From NCBI RefSeq assembly GCF_003337435.1, contig NZ_QPJS01000005.1:1-64000 (forward strand): a stretch of 64,000 bases of DNA. Reading direction: 5' to 3'. The notes under the pieces are model-generated. The model did no database searches and was not told the origin of the DNA. It saw only the letters and a program-made list of their open reading frames with translations. Position 1 is the first letter of the stretch, and every line of letters starts with the position of its first letter. The translations under genes were made by a program, and so were the position numbers. This DNA comes from Schleiferia thermophila. Its GTDB lineage: Bacteria; Bacteroidota; Bacteroidia; Flavobacteriales; Schleiferiaceae. Below are positions 17,831 to 26,632 of this stretch, piece after piece.

Positions 17831-18814
17831 ATGAAAAAAATTTACACGCTTGGATTGGCCCTTTGCATCGCATTCACAGCTTTTGGCCAGCAGAGAAAGA
17901 CAGGTAAAACCACTTACAAAAACCACCAAAATTTAACTCAACACTTCAAAAGTACAGGTGCCGAGGCAGTCAACGACACACTTTCGGCCAATGTTCTTCC
18001 TGGATGTAACCTTGGACCTACGCTCCTTCAGTCAACAAATGGAGGTTTTGTAGCCGGTACCAATGGATATGGAGATGTAGAAAAAGCTCAGCGCATTCAA
18101 ACCAATACACTGGGTACTATTCACTCAGTGCTGGTAGCTTTTGGCGCCAAGAAAATAGTTGGTACAGCTGACAATATTAATGCTATCATTTATAACGTAA
18201 ATGCAACCAGTGGCTCACCAAGTGGCACCGGCGTAGCTACTTCAGAAGCTGTAAGCGTATCCAATATTGATACCTCTGGACAATTCACTCGGTTTTCTTT
18301 TGCTACACCGGTCAGCTATTCGGGCGATTTCTTTGCCAGTATTGTGGTGTCTGGCGGCACCATCAACGATACTGTGGGAATATTGCATACCGGTGGAAAT
18401 TGTGGTGGCGGTTCGGCCTGGGAGCGTTGGGATACCGGTCAATGGTATGCCTTTAACGATCCTAACTCATGGGGCCCTAATACGGATATTGTGCTTTACA
18501 TCTTTGTCGAAGTAGAAAAATCTGGCAATATCGGTCTTGACAATGCATTTCTGCTCGACAGAAATTCTGTAAAAGTATTCCCCAACCCGGCACATGACCT
18601 GATTACCGTATCATACAAGCTGGCACAAGGTACTAAAGCGCTCTTTACCATTCACGACCTTACTGGCCGTACTGTTCTCTCCGAAGAGCTATCAGCCGCT
18701 TACAACGGTCTCAATGCTAAAAATATCCGAATTGGCCATCTGCCTGCCGGTGTATTCACCTACACGCTGAAGACTGCTACCCAATCCATCAGCGGAAAGT
18801 TGGTAATCCGGTAA
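17831..18814 (+). CDS. T9SS-sorted secreted protein of unknown function
   Basis: The 327-residue product starts with signal peptide MKKIYTLGLALCIAFTAFGQ. The body (about 40-240) is a beta-rich, Gly/Ser/Thr-rich domain, possibly a choice-of-anchor-like sandwich. The C-terminal 75 residues form a T9SS type A sorting domain: KVFPNPAHDLITVSY near 258, then GRTVLSEEL, LPAGVFTYTL and final GKLVIR. The ATG at 17831 is chosen over a TTG at 17807 because it starts directly with the signal peptide. A strong terminator follows. Confidence 0.82.
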   Translation: MKKIYTLGLALCIAFTAFGQQRKTGKTTYKNHQNLTQHFKSTGAEAVNDTLSANVLPGCNLGPTLLQSTNGGFVAGTNGYGDVEKAQRIQTNTLGTIHSVLVAFGAKKIVGTADNINAIIYNVNATSGSPSGTGVATSEAVSVSNIDTSGQFTRFSFATPVSYSGDFFASIVVSGGTINDTVGILHTGGNCGGGSAWERWDTGQWYAFNDPNSWGPNTDIVLYIFVEVEKSGNIGLDNAFLLDRNSVKVFPNPAHDLITVSYKLAQGTKALFTIHDLTGRTVLSEELSAAYNGLNAKNIRIGHLPAGVFTYTLKTATQSISGKLVIR

Positions 18815-18844
18815 ACCAGGTTTAAATTTATTTAAAGGTTGCTG

Positions 18845-18879
18845 ACCCGGAATCCCAGTGATTTCGGGTCTTTTATTTT
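18845..18879 (+). terminator. Rho-independent terminator of the T9SS protein gene
   Basis: ACCCGGAAT pairs with ATTTCGGGT (9 bp, one G-T wobble) around a 7-base loop, directly followed by CTTTTATTTT. It lies 30 bases after the stop codon. Confidence 0.75.
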
Positions 18880-19509
18880 CATGACAGGTGATCGCCGGTG
18901 ATTTGATCGGCTGATCGGGTTTTCTTTTTGTTTATGTTCTTTTTACAGACGTGTTTCGAATCATAGGCCAGTGTACTATTTGATTAATTGAATTTTTTGG
19001 ACCGTGGAAAAAGAGCAGGAAGTTCCTTCGGCTACTTGGGTTAAAAATCTGTAGTTGACTTGAATGGTTATTTGGGTTTTTGGTGCAGAACTTCATCTGT
19101 AATCTTCTGGTTGGATGTGATGCGGAGGAAGTAGTTATCAGTTTATGCATGCGTGCGTGTAGTCAACCTGCTGAAAACTGCTGTACACCTTTGGTGTAAA
19201 TATTTTTTTAGGTGCAGAGGGTGGTGCATCCGTTTAAACTTATGGCTTTTGAATGCTGGACCTGTAGGAATTATATCAGATGCTATGGTTGGGGCGGAAC
19301 TCTCTAATGAGCGGGAGATGAGTTGGTCTTTATATGCAAAGATTGCATATAGCAGTGATTTAATGATTTTTCTTAAATTCGAAAATTTTTAAGCAGGGTG
19401 TGGTGCCAAATGGTTTGCAGACAATGAGACCGGATGCTGATTGAAAATGTGTTGGGTAATTTGTGTTGTGGGTGGCATTCTGAAGGCACCTGTGCCGGAG
19501 TGATGTATT
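18880..19509. other. Gene-free interval with hairpins and a possible relic
   Basis: No coding region that I can support. A second, bulged GATC/CCG hairpin followed by GGGTTTTCTTTTTGTTT (about 18888-18931) looks like a backup terminator. TACACC-TTT-GGTGTA (19184-19198) is a tight hairpin followed by AATATTTTTTT. On the minus strand around 19070-19140 a short frame reads DNYFLRITSNQKITDEVL, reminiscent of the last strands of a T9SS tail, but it is preceded and followed by stops. This may be a decayed gene or chance. Confidence 0.4.
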
Positions 19510-19632
19510 GCGTGAGGGATGCGTAGGGCGCCCGCAGGGCGGTGCGCAGCACGGGAGCGAAGCGTACCCCGGAGCAGCCCGACCCCGCGCGGTAAGGCCG
19601 ACGGCAGGAGGCCGGCGCACGGGGGCACGCCC
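19510..19632 (-). repeat. GC-rich structured intergenic element (Bacteroidota GGGCGTGCCC...CCCTCACGC type)
   Basis: A 123-base block about three-quarters G+C in an AT-rich gap. Read on the minus strand it begins GGGCGTGCCCCC, has an internal GGGGTCGGGCTGCTCC, and ends GCATCCCTCACGC. It contains nested inverted repeats, e.g. CGCCC/GGGCG with a 3-base loop at 19529-19541 and GCCG/CGGC near 19597-19604. From memory, elements with the same ends and internal GGGTCGGGCT occur many times in other Bacteroidota genomes, always outside genes. No coding frame is credible. I see one copy in this window. Its function and mobility are unknown to me. Confidence 0.6.
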
Positions 19633-19666
19633 AAAAAATTTAAAATGAAGAAAATGGTGCAATAAA

Positions 19667-19674
19667 TATATTTG
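19667..19674 (+). promoter_or_regulatory. -7 promoter element of the BNR-repeat protein gene
   Basis: TATATTTG matches TAnnTTTG, with implied start near 19681 and ATG at 19699. The TTG at 19672 that opens the longest frame falls inside this element and so is not a likely start. No good -33 TTG is present, and the GC-rich element lies just upstream. Confidence 0.4.
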
Positions 19675-19698
19675 AAGGGTTTTAAGAAAAATGTGGCG

Positions 19699-22212
19699 AT
19701 GAGATTGCTGTGTTTGGTTTTTGCATTAATGGTCTGCGGCTCGGTCGATGGGCAGGTCTGGTATGATATGATTTTGAATGGGGAGCGAGATTTTCGGAAG
19801 ATTAGGGCACATGCTGAGGAGTTTTTTTCGCAGAAAGTCACCCGGGAGAGAGGGATTGGATACAATTGGTACAAACGGTGGGAATACCATCAGCTGCAGG
19901 CTATAGGGGAGGACAGTCTGCTGCCGGTGGTGGATGTAGCGGATGAATGGACTGCTTACATCAGCCGGCAAAGGAATAGACCTGAAAGCTTTGCGGGCAA
20001 TTGGGAACCATTGGGTCCTGTGGCCTGGTCCGTGCTGAACAACGGATACAGTCCGGGCCTTGGTCGGGTAAATTACATCTACCTTGATACGCTATACAGC
20101 GGAACGATGTATGTGTGTACGCCTTCAGGTGGACTTTGGCGCAGCTACGACGGAGGGGTCACCTATACGGTGCTTACCGACCAGCTGGCTTCAATAGGTT
20201 GTGGTATGGTGGTAGTGAATCCACTGGATACCAATGTATTGTATTTGGCTACGGGCGATAATTTCGGGTCGGATACCTACTCGATAGGGGTGCTTAAATC
20301 GACGGACTATGGCCAGACCTGGCAGCCAACGGGTCTTAGTTACGTGCAGTCGCAAATGGTGAGAATATTCAGATTGGTCATGCATCCAGTGGATACAGCT
20401 ACGCTTTTGGCGAGTACATCGCAAGGTATCTTTCGCACGACGGACGGGGGCTTGACATGGGCGCTGGTGAGCAGCCTGCAGGCGCGAAGTCTTGTGTATA
20501 ATCCAAAAAACCCGAATACGGTATTTGCTGCCTTTAAAACACTGATCAGAAGTCACGATTTTGGGGCTACTTGGATTCAGGTGACGGATACTGTGCCTCC
20601 GGCAAGCGCTGTGTCGAGAATGGAGGTGGCGATTTCTCCGTCAGATACGAGTGTGGTCTATCTGCTGATTGGAAATTCGGAGAATGGCTTTTTGAATGTG
20701 AGCCGTTCGGCTGATGGGGGTCATACTTTTGAAGTAAGGGCTACAACACCCAACATACTTCATCATTCGCTGCAGGGTACTGGTACGGGTGGACAGGCCT
20801 GGTACGATTTGGCCATCGCGGTGGATCCGGTAAATCCAAATATCGTTTACACTGGTGGTATCAACATCTGGAAATCGGTAAACGGGGGGCAGTCATTTGC
20901 CATTAATACGCATTGGGTATATACCAATCAAGGTTTGCCGTATGTGCATGCGGACATTCACTATCTGGGATTTTACAACGGGGCACTATATGCGGGCTGC
21001 GACGGGGGTGTCTATCGCACTACCAATGGAGGGGCCAGTTGGACGGATTTGTCGGAAGGATTAAAGATTACACAGGTCTATCGGCTGGGCACGTCGCATA
21101 CGCATCCGGACATAGTGCAGTTTGGGGCTCAGGACAACGGGAGCATGAGGAGATTTCCGGCTGGTACCTGGAAACAGGCCTTCGGAGCTGATGGAATGGA
21201 GACGGTGATTGACTATTCAAATCCAAATATTGCGGTGATTAGCTATCAGAATGGAGGCTTGCTGCTGACTATGGACGGTGGAAATTCGTTTACTGAATTT
21301 ATGAATGGAGTAAATCAGCCTTCTGGCTGGATTACGCCGTTTGTACTACATCCTACTGATCCGGAGCGCTGGCTGGTGGGTAGGCGTGCTGTGTGGGAAA
21401 CGTACGACCGTGGTGTAAGCTGGGGGACTATATCGCCGTCTGATAACGTAAACATAGGCGCTTTGGCCTGGTCAAAGTCTGATCCTCTGGTGATATACTT
21501 TTCGAAGGGCAATGTGCTGAGAAAAACTACCGATGGAGGTGGAACCTGGAGTATTGTGAATCAAGGATTGCCGTTTCAAAATATTTCGAGTATTGCCATC
21601 CACCCCACTCATCCAGATCATGTAGTGATCACGTATAGTTCATTTGCAGCCGGACAAAAGGTATATCGCACGCTGAACGGTGGTGCCACATGGACTAATA
21701 TTTCTGAGAACCTACCGAATTTGCAGGCTTGGTCGGTGATTTTTCAGGAGAATAGTCCATTGGATGCCATGTACCTGGGCATGGGAATCGGGGTGTATTA
21801 CCGCGACAGCACCATGGCGCAGTGGGAGCCTTTTTTCGATGGTTTGCCCAATGTGGCAGTAAGAGAGCTGGAAATAAATTACAATAACGGCAAGCTTTAT
21901 GCGGCCACCTATGGACGTGGTGTATGGTATAGCGATTTGAAATTGATAACTTCCGGCCTTTCAGATGGTGGTCTCTTACCTGCTGTGGAGGTCTATCCGA
22001 ATCCCTTCCGTTCGGAATTCAAGATAGCCGTGAGTTCCACCGGTGTAGTGGAAATATGCGACTTGTCTGGCAGAGTGATCTACGAAAGCCCGATAGAGAG
22101 TGATAAGGCTGTTCTCAAGCCAGGAAAACTGCCAGCAAGCATCTATCTACTAAAATTTCAAGATCGGCATGGACGCACTGTGATCAAAAAAATCGTCAGC
22201 CGAGGTGACTGA
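19699..22212 (+). CDS. Sortilin/BNR-repeat beta-propeller protein with T9SS sorting domain
   Basis: An 837-residue secreted protein: signal peptide MRLLCLVFALMVCGSVDGQ, then a long propeller region with about eleven Asp-box/BNR motifs (SYDGGVTY, STDYGQTW, TTDGGLTW, SHDFGATW, TTNGGASW, TTDGGGTW, TLNGGATW among them) spread over about 130-720. It ends with a T9SS type A sorting tail (VYPNPFRSEFKIAV near residue 767, GRVIYESPI, LPASIYLLKF). Such VPS10/sortilin-like propellers on T9SS tails are surface or secreted proteins; some are glycosidases (sialidase or xyloglucanase folds), but no catalytic site is evident. The ATG at 19699 is supported by the signal peptide and the -7 box. Confidence 0.88.
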   Translation: MRLLCLVFALMVCGSVDGQVWYDMILNGERDFRKIRAHAEEFFSQKVTRERGIGYNWYKRWEYHQLQAIGEDSLLPVVDVADEWTAYISRQRNRPESFAGNWEPLGPVAWSVLNNGYSPGLGRVNYIYLDTLYSGTMYVCTPSGGLWRSYDGGVTYTVLTDQLASIGCGMVVVNPLDTNVLYLATGDNFGSDTYSIGVLKSTDYGQTWQPTGLSYVQSQMVRIFRLVMHPVDTATLLASTSQGIFRTTDGGLTWALVSSLQARSLVYNPKNPNTVFAAFKTLIRSHDFGATWIQVTDTVPPASAVSRMEVAISPSDTSVVYLLIGNSENGFLNVSRSADGGHTFEVRATTPNILHHSLQGTGTGGQAWYDLAIAVDPVNPNIVYTGGINIWKSVNGGQSFAINTHWVYTNQGLPYVHADIHYLGFYNGALYAGCDGGVYRTTNGGASWTDLSEGLKITQVYRLGTSHTHPDIVQFGAQDNGSMRRFPAGTWKQAFGADGMETVIDYSNPNIAVISYQNGGLLLTMDGGNSFTEFMNGVNQPSGWITPFVLHPTDPERWLVGRRAVWETYDRGVSWGTISPSDNVNIGALAWSKSDPLVIYFSKGNVLRKTTDGGGTWSIVNQGLPFQNISSIAIHPTHPDHVVITYSSFAAGQKVYRTLNGGATWTNISENLPNLQAWSVIFQENSPLDAMYLGMGIGVYYRDSTMAQWEPFFDGLPNVAVRELEINYNNGKLYAATYGRGVWYSDLKLITSGLSDGGLLPAVEVYPNPFRSEFKIAVSSTGVVEICDLSGRVIYESPIESDKAVLKPGKLPASIYLLKFQDRHGRTVIKKIVSRGD

Positions 22213-22320
22213 TGTAAAATGGGGTACATAGGACGAAAATTTGACTTCTTGAAAAAATCATTTGGTATCCTGAACGGAAACCGGATGAACCGAAAGACTC
22301 TATGATTTACTTACGTGTGA

Positions 22321-24603
22321 TCAGACTTCAATCAGTTGGCCTTTGAGGTCAAGCCGGAGGGGATCACCTGTGTGCCGTGTAATGGTGGTTCCTTGGTGAG
22401 AGGTGTTGATTTCGAGGATTCTGCCGTGAAAAATGATTTTAAAACTAAGTCGCTTCCAGTGGCGCGGCAAGACTGGATTGAAGTACAGTTGTTGGTTTCG
22501 CACGCGCATGCCTCCGAAACCTTCGACTACGCTCATCCAGGTACCGGCCATTGAGGTAATGTGCAAACCTTCGTGAACTTCCTTATTGTAATCGTCGAGG
22601 TCAAGTCGAGAGGTTCGAAGGTAAAGCTCATAAGCCTTGTCCAACTTGCCGAGTTTGGCAGCCAGGACTACGTGTACACAAGGACTAAGAGAGGATTCGT
22701 GTACTGTGCGGGGCTCGTAAAAGTCAAAATGGCGTTGGTGTTCATCGGTTGTGAAGTGGTCTTCGAAGAAGTAAAAGGCCTGCAAGGTGTCTGCCTGTTT
22801 TATAAAGCATGATCGCAGGATTCGGTCCCAACTCCAATGCTGATTGATAGGGCGCTGGGTATGTGGTATTTCGGATGCCAGTTGTTGTATTTTGTCCAGG
22901 TAACCTTCTTGCTGTAGGTAGATTTGATACTTTTCAGAATAGGGGAAATAGATATTTGAAATGATTTTTTTCCAGAGAATGGGCTCTGATTGTGTATCAA
23001 AATTGGTTTTTTGAAAGACATCGCTGAGCTCTTTTGGGTACTGGTTTTTTAGCAGTTCAATGGTTTGGAGGGTATACTCCAGGCACCATCGGGCGATGTA
23101 GGAAGTGTAAAAGTTGTTGTTGATGTTGTTTTCGTATTCATTTGGTCCGGTTACACCGAGCATTACATACTGCTGCTTCTCTTCACTCCAGTTAAAGCGC
23201 TGTGCCCAGAACCTTGCGATGGCGATCATCACTTCAAGGCCATAATCAGCCAGATACCGGAAGTCGCCTGTGTATTCGACGTATCGGTGTATGGCTTTTA
23301 CCATGGCTCCATTGCGGTGAATTTCTTCGAAGGTAATTTCCCATTCGTTGTGGCACTCTTCTCCATTGATGGTGACCATGGGATAGAGGGCTGCTCCATC
23401 CGTGAAGCCAAGTTTGCAGGCATTTTCTATTGCTTTGGGCAAGTGACGGTAGCGATAGAGCAGCAGATTACGGGCGACCTGCGGGTCACGGGTACTGAGG
23501 TAAAAGGGGAAGCAATAGGCTTCGGTATCCCAATAAGTGACTCCGCCGTACTTTTCACCGGTGAAGCCTTTAGGTCCGATGTTAAGGCGTTCGTCTTCGC
23601 CGGTATAGGTCTGATTGAGTTGGAAGATATTGAAACGTATGCCTTGTTGCGCTTCCGGATCGCCTTCAATGACGATATCGGATGTTTCCCAGATGGCAGC
23701 CCATGCTTTTTTTTGTTCTTCAAGCAGTGCATCAAATCCGGCCCGCATTGCTTCCGAGGCTTTGTAATCGGCTTCTTCCGCGATTTTTTCAATGGGATAG
23801 TTGAGGGAAGAAGTAATGGCTGCATACTTATAAAGGGTATAGGTAGTGCCGGCCTGGGCATTGATTTCAAAGCGATTGGCTACATATTTTTCGCGTTTGA
23901 TGTTTTCGGGATACAGTGTAAGGTGTCTGCTGTCGGCTTCGAGTTCATAGCGCATGGCAGCTGCTACGTGAAAGTTGGTTTTCTTGGTTGCGGCTACATT
24001 GATGGCTTTCTGGGAGGCTACAGAGGTAAATACTTCATCCCAGAATTTTTCTCCATAGTTGGAATCTTCGTTGTACACATCAAAATCCAGATAAGGTGTA
24101 TAGGAAATTTTTGGAGAAAAGCCCCTGGGCGTAATGGAATAGCGGATGGCTCCTATTTCATGTCTTTTCATGGAGATGAAGCGAAGGGCTTCAACCTCAA
24201 GAGTTTTAAATTCGTCGAATTGTGCGGTAAATTTTCTCAGCAGATAGCCTTCTTTCATATTTAGCTCTCGATAGAAGCCGGAAACTTTCACTTTGGCAAG
24301 GTCAAGTGGCTGGCCGTCGATGGAAATGTCAATTCCAATCCAGTTGACAGAATTGATGACTTTGGCGAAGTACTCCGGATAGCCATTTTTCCACCATCCC
24401 ACTCTGGTTTTATCGGGATAATATACTCCCCCGATATAACTGCCTTGCATGGAACGACCTGAGTAAGTCTCTTCAAAATTTGCCCTTTGTCCCATCCGGC
24501 CATTGCCGATTGAAAAAAGGCTTTCGGAGCAAGGATGAAGAGCTGGGTCAAAGCCCTTTTCGATGATTTTCCATTCGTCGGTGATGATGTATTTTCTGTG
24601 CAT
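22321..24603 (-). CDS. GH65 disaccharide phosphorylase, maltose-phosphorylase-like
   Basis: Phosphorolyses an alpha-glucoside disaccharide to beta-glucose-1-phosphate and glucose. The 760-residue length matches GH65 phosphorylases (about 750-790). Residues 1-270 form the N-terminal beta-sandwich; an (alpha/alpha)6 barrel follows with CHNEWEITFEE (417-427) and VTGPNEYENN (484-493). Glu489 in GPNEYE aligns with the general acid of the Lactobacillus maltose phosphorylase. The run NNINNNFYT after it also favours maltose over trehalose or kojibiose, but specificity is an inference. It is cytoplasmic (no signal peptide) and 18 bases after the beta-phosphoglucomutase gene. Confidence 0.88.
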   Translation of the reverse strand: MHRKYIITDEWKIIEKGFDPALHPCSESLFSIGNGRMGQRANFEETYSGRSMQGSYIGGVYYPDKTRVGWWKNGYPEYFAKVINSVNWIGIDISIDGQPLDLAKVKVSGFYRELNMKEGYLLRKFTAQFDEFKTLEVEALRFISMKRHEIGAIRYSITPRGFSPKISYTPYLDFDVYNEDSNYGEKFWDEVFTSVASQKAINVAATKKTNFHVAAAMRYELEADSRHLTLYPENIKREKYVANRFEINAQAGTTYTLYKYAAITSSLNYPIEKIAEEADYKASEAMRAGFDALLEEQKKAWAAIWETSDIVIEGDPEAQQGIRFNIFQLNQTYTGEDERLNIGPKGFTGEKYGGVTYWDTEAYCFPFYLSTRDPQVARNLLLYRYRHLPKAIENACKLGFTDGAALYPMVTINGEECHNEWEITFEEIHRNGAMVKAIHRYVEYTGDFRYLADYGLEVMIAIARFWAQRFNWSEEKQQYVMLGVTGPNEYENNINNNFYTSYIARWCLEYTLQTIELLKNQYPKELSDVFQKTNFDTQSEPILWKKIISNIYFPYSEKYQIYLQQEGYLDKIQQLASEIPHTQRPINQHWSWDRILRSCFIKQADTLQAFYFFEDHFTTDEHQRHFDFYEPRTVHESSLSPCVHVVLAAKLGKLDKAYELYLRTSRLDLDDYNKEVHEGLHITSMAGTWMSVVEGFGGMRVRNQQLYFNPVLPRHWKRLSFKIIFHGRILEINTSHQGTTITRHTGDPLRLDLKGQLIEV

Positions 24604-24621
24604 GGGAATGTTGTAATCAAA

Positions 24622-25290
24622 TTATTTGTTTAATACTTCTGATATCACAATAGATGGGGTAAGAAACTCGAGTGAGCCGGCCTGAAAGTCGGCGATTCCT
24701 TTGGGCAACATGTAGCCGATGCCGACTGTGTACATGCCGGCACCTTTAGCGGCCTGAATTCCTGCCAGAGAATCTTCAAACACAATGCATGAGAGAGGGT
24801 CGACGTTCAGCTCACTGGCACCCAGCAGAAACACTTCCGGGTCGGGTTTGCTTTTGGTAGCTTTGTTACCATCGATCAAAACGTCGAATAAATGTTTAAC
24901 CCCGAGCTTTTCGACGATGGGGATGGCATTTTTACTGGCTGAGCCGAGGGCTGTTTTGATTCCGGCCTCCCGGGTAGCCAATAGAAATTCTCTGGCGCCA
25001 GGCAACAGGTCGTTTGCGGAAACTTCCTGGATATACTGCAGATACCATTGATTTTTTTGTTCTGCCAATCTGATTTTTTCTTCTTCAGATAAGGTGATTC
25101 CTCCCCACTGCAGGATTTTGTTGAGGCTTTCCAGACGGCCAACACCTTTGAGTTCTTCATTTTTTTCTTCACTGAAATCAAAACCAAGTTCATTGGCCAT
25201 TCTTCTCCAGGCTTTGAAGTGATAACGGGCTGTGTCGGTTATGACTCCATCGAGATCGAAGATAAATGCTTTGATTTGCTGATTCATCAT
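24622..25290 (-). CDS. pgmB: Beta-phosphoglucomutase
   Basis: Converts beta-glucose-1-phosphate to glucose-6-phosphate. The 222-residue HAD-family product has FDLDGVITDT (residues 11-20; Asp12 nucleophile, Asp14 acid/base), which is the beta-PGM form of motif I. It also has the cap region around YHFKAWRRMANELGF, LGSASKNA (motif II Ser/Thr), KSKPDPEVF (motif III Lys) and VFEDSLAGIQAA (motif IV). The pairing with a GH65 phosphorylase directly downstream strongly supports this role. It overlaps the methylglyoxal-synthase-like gene by four bases. Confidence 0.93.
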   Translation of the reverse strand: MMNQQIKAFIFDLDGVITDTARYHFKAWRRMANELGFDFSEEKNEELKGVGRLESLNKILQWGGITLSEEEKIRLAEQKNQWYLQYIQEVSANDLLPGAREFLLATREAGIKTALGSASKNAIPIVEKLGVKHLFDVLIDGNKATKSKPDPEVFLLGASELNVDPLSCIVFEDSLAGIQAAKGAGMYTVGIGYMLPKGIADFQAGSLEFLTPSIVISEVLNK

Positions 25291-25676
25291 CTGCGGGCGG
25301 TTTCCTTTTTAATCAGGCCAATAATGATCAGCTCGGCTGCCAGGGCGTTGGTAGCTATAGGTACATTATGGTTGTCGCAGGCATCGAGCAGAGCCTGAAT
25401 ATCTTCGTGATTGGCTTGTTTGATGGAAGGGTCCCTGAAGAAGATGACAAAGCTAATTTCACCACTTTTGATCATTCGGGTAATTTCCTGATAACCGCCA
25501 CTTTCACCCTTATTTACATGGAGTATATCAAGCCCTGGAGAGGCTTTTTCAAGGGCTTCGGCTGTACGTCCTGTAGCTACAAGTGATTTGCCCCACAACC
25601 AGTCTTTTCGCTCTGCAAGGAAACTGCAGAGCATTGGTTTGAATCTATCGTGAGCGATCACGGCTATTTTTTTCAT
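25287..25676 (-). CDS. Methylglyoxal-synthase-like protein lacking the catalytic Asp
   Basis: The 129-residue product aligns along its length with methylglyoxal synthase (MgsA), which turns DHAP into methylglyoxal and phosphate: VIAHDRFKPML (7-17), LVATGRTAEAL (32-42), IFFRDPSI (78-85), and VPIATN (105-110). His90 fits E. coli His98 and Asp10 fits Asp20. The catalytic base Asp71 of E. coli (in GGDQQ) is replaced by Tyr62 (ESGGYQEI). It may therefore be inactive, altered in reaction, or a sensor of a phosphosugar. It overlaps both neighbours by four bases, so it is tightly coupled within the phosphorolysis operon. Confidence 0.82.
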   Translation of the reverse strand: MKKIAVIAHDRFKPMLCSFLAERKDWLWGKSLVATGRTAEALEKASPGLDILHVNKGESGGYQEITRMIKSGEISFVIFFRDPSIKQANHEDIQALLDACDNHNVPIATNALAAELIIIGLIKKETARR

Positions 25677-26545
25677 GCTTCGGAATTTTCGAGAATTTTC
25701 ATGTATTTGATATGATAGTTGATCAATCCTTCCAAGGGTTTTTGAATCACATTTGTAATTTTTAAACCAAGGGAATCTGCTACTTCAAAAAGATATTTTC
25801 GGAAATGGTATGCTACGGAGCCTACAAAGTTGATTTCAACTTCACGAGCGTTTTTATAGCTGAGAACGTGAGTTTTTAAAAACAGCTCAAAACCTTCTTT
25901 TACAATTTGTTGAAAGATAGGTAAATTTATGTGTTTATACACAAAAAGGCTGAAACTGGCGAGAAAAACATTGGCGTAGGGTTCGTTGTAAACTCGTCTG
26001 AAAATATCAGCCTTTTCCATTTTATAGGTATTGCGGAAATCCTCAGACACCTCTTTGGGTAGTTGCTTATAGAAATACATGGCAATCAATTTTTTGCCCA
26101 ACCAACTGGCACTGCCTTCATCGCCAAGGATATAAGCCAGGGCAGGTACTTCCTGAAACAATTCGTTTCCGTCGAAATAACAGCTGTTTGACCCGGTGCC
26201 TATTATGCATGCAATTTCAGGATTGCCATTGTAGGTTGCATAAGCAGCCGCTTTCAAGTCGTGATCTACATGAACCGTAGCATTTGAAAACACCTTTCTT
26301 AGACCGGCAGCTATGATTTCGTTGTAATATGGTGATTCGCACCCTGCACCATAAAAGAATACTTTTGAAATTTTATCAGCATACATGCGAATTGTCTCAA
26401 TTTTTGACAACTCATTGAACACTAATTCGCTGCTGTGAAAAAAGGGGTTAAACCCCATGTGCTTGATTTCTTCGAATACAGTTCCATCTTCGTTGATAAG
26501 CACTGCATCGCATTTTGTTGATCCGCTTTCTGCCAGATAAATCAT
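25673..26545 (-). CDS. BadF/BadG-type sugar kinase (N-acetylglucosamine/glucokinase-like)
   Basis: The 290-residue actin-fold kinase has phosphate-1 motif AESGSTKCDAV near residue 4, GAGCESPYYNE near 72, IIGTGSNSCYF near 110 and a second GDEGSASWLG motif near 135-145, as in eukaryote-like GlcNAc kinases. In this operon it could phosphorylate the free glucose released by the phosphorylase; that is an inference from context. I start at the ATG at 26545 (MIYLAESGSTK), because the longer frame opens with TTG and adds nine residues not seen in the family. Confidence 0.82.
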   Translation of the reverse strand: MIYLAESGSTKCDAVLINEDGTVFEEIKHMGFNPFFHSSELVFNELSKIETIRMYADKISKVFFYGAGCESPYYNEIIAAGLRKVFSNATVHVDHDLKAAAYATYNGNPEIACIIGTGSNSCYFDGNELFQEVPALAYILGDEGSASWLGKKLIAMYFYKQLPKEVSEDFRNTYKMEKADIFRRVYNEPYANVFLASFSLFVYKHINLPIFQQIVKEGFELFLKTHVLSYKNAREVEINFVGSVAYHFRKYLFEVADSLGLKITNVIQKPLEGLINYHIKYMKILENSEA

Positions 26546-26632
26546 CGGATGTGAGATTAAAAGAGGTGTCAAAAATACACTTAGTCAGATAAGGATTCAA
26601 TCCCTTTGATTCCTATATGTATGAAATTCAAC

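Noticed and set aside
19389-19874. Minus-strand open frame through the GC-rich element and into the BNR gene
   Set aside because: It spans a structured non-coding repeat, is Arg/Ala/Pro-rich from base composition alone, and would overlap a well-supported plus-strand gene.
23065-24264. A 399-codon open frame on the plus strand
   Set aside because: It lies wholly antisense inside the GH65 gene, is Phe/Gly-rich as expected from the complement of its codons, and has no recognisable domain.
26590-26611. GGATTCAATCCC resembling a tRNA T-arm
   Set aside because: No acceptor, D or anticodon arm can be formed around it, and the region upstream is coding on the other strand.
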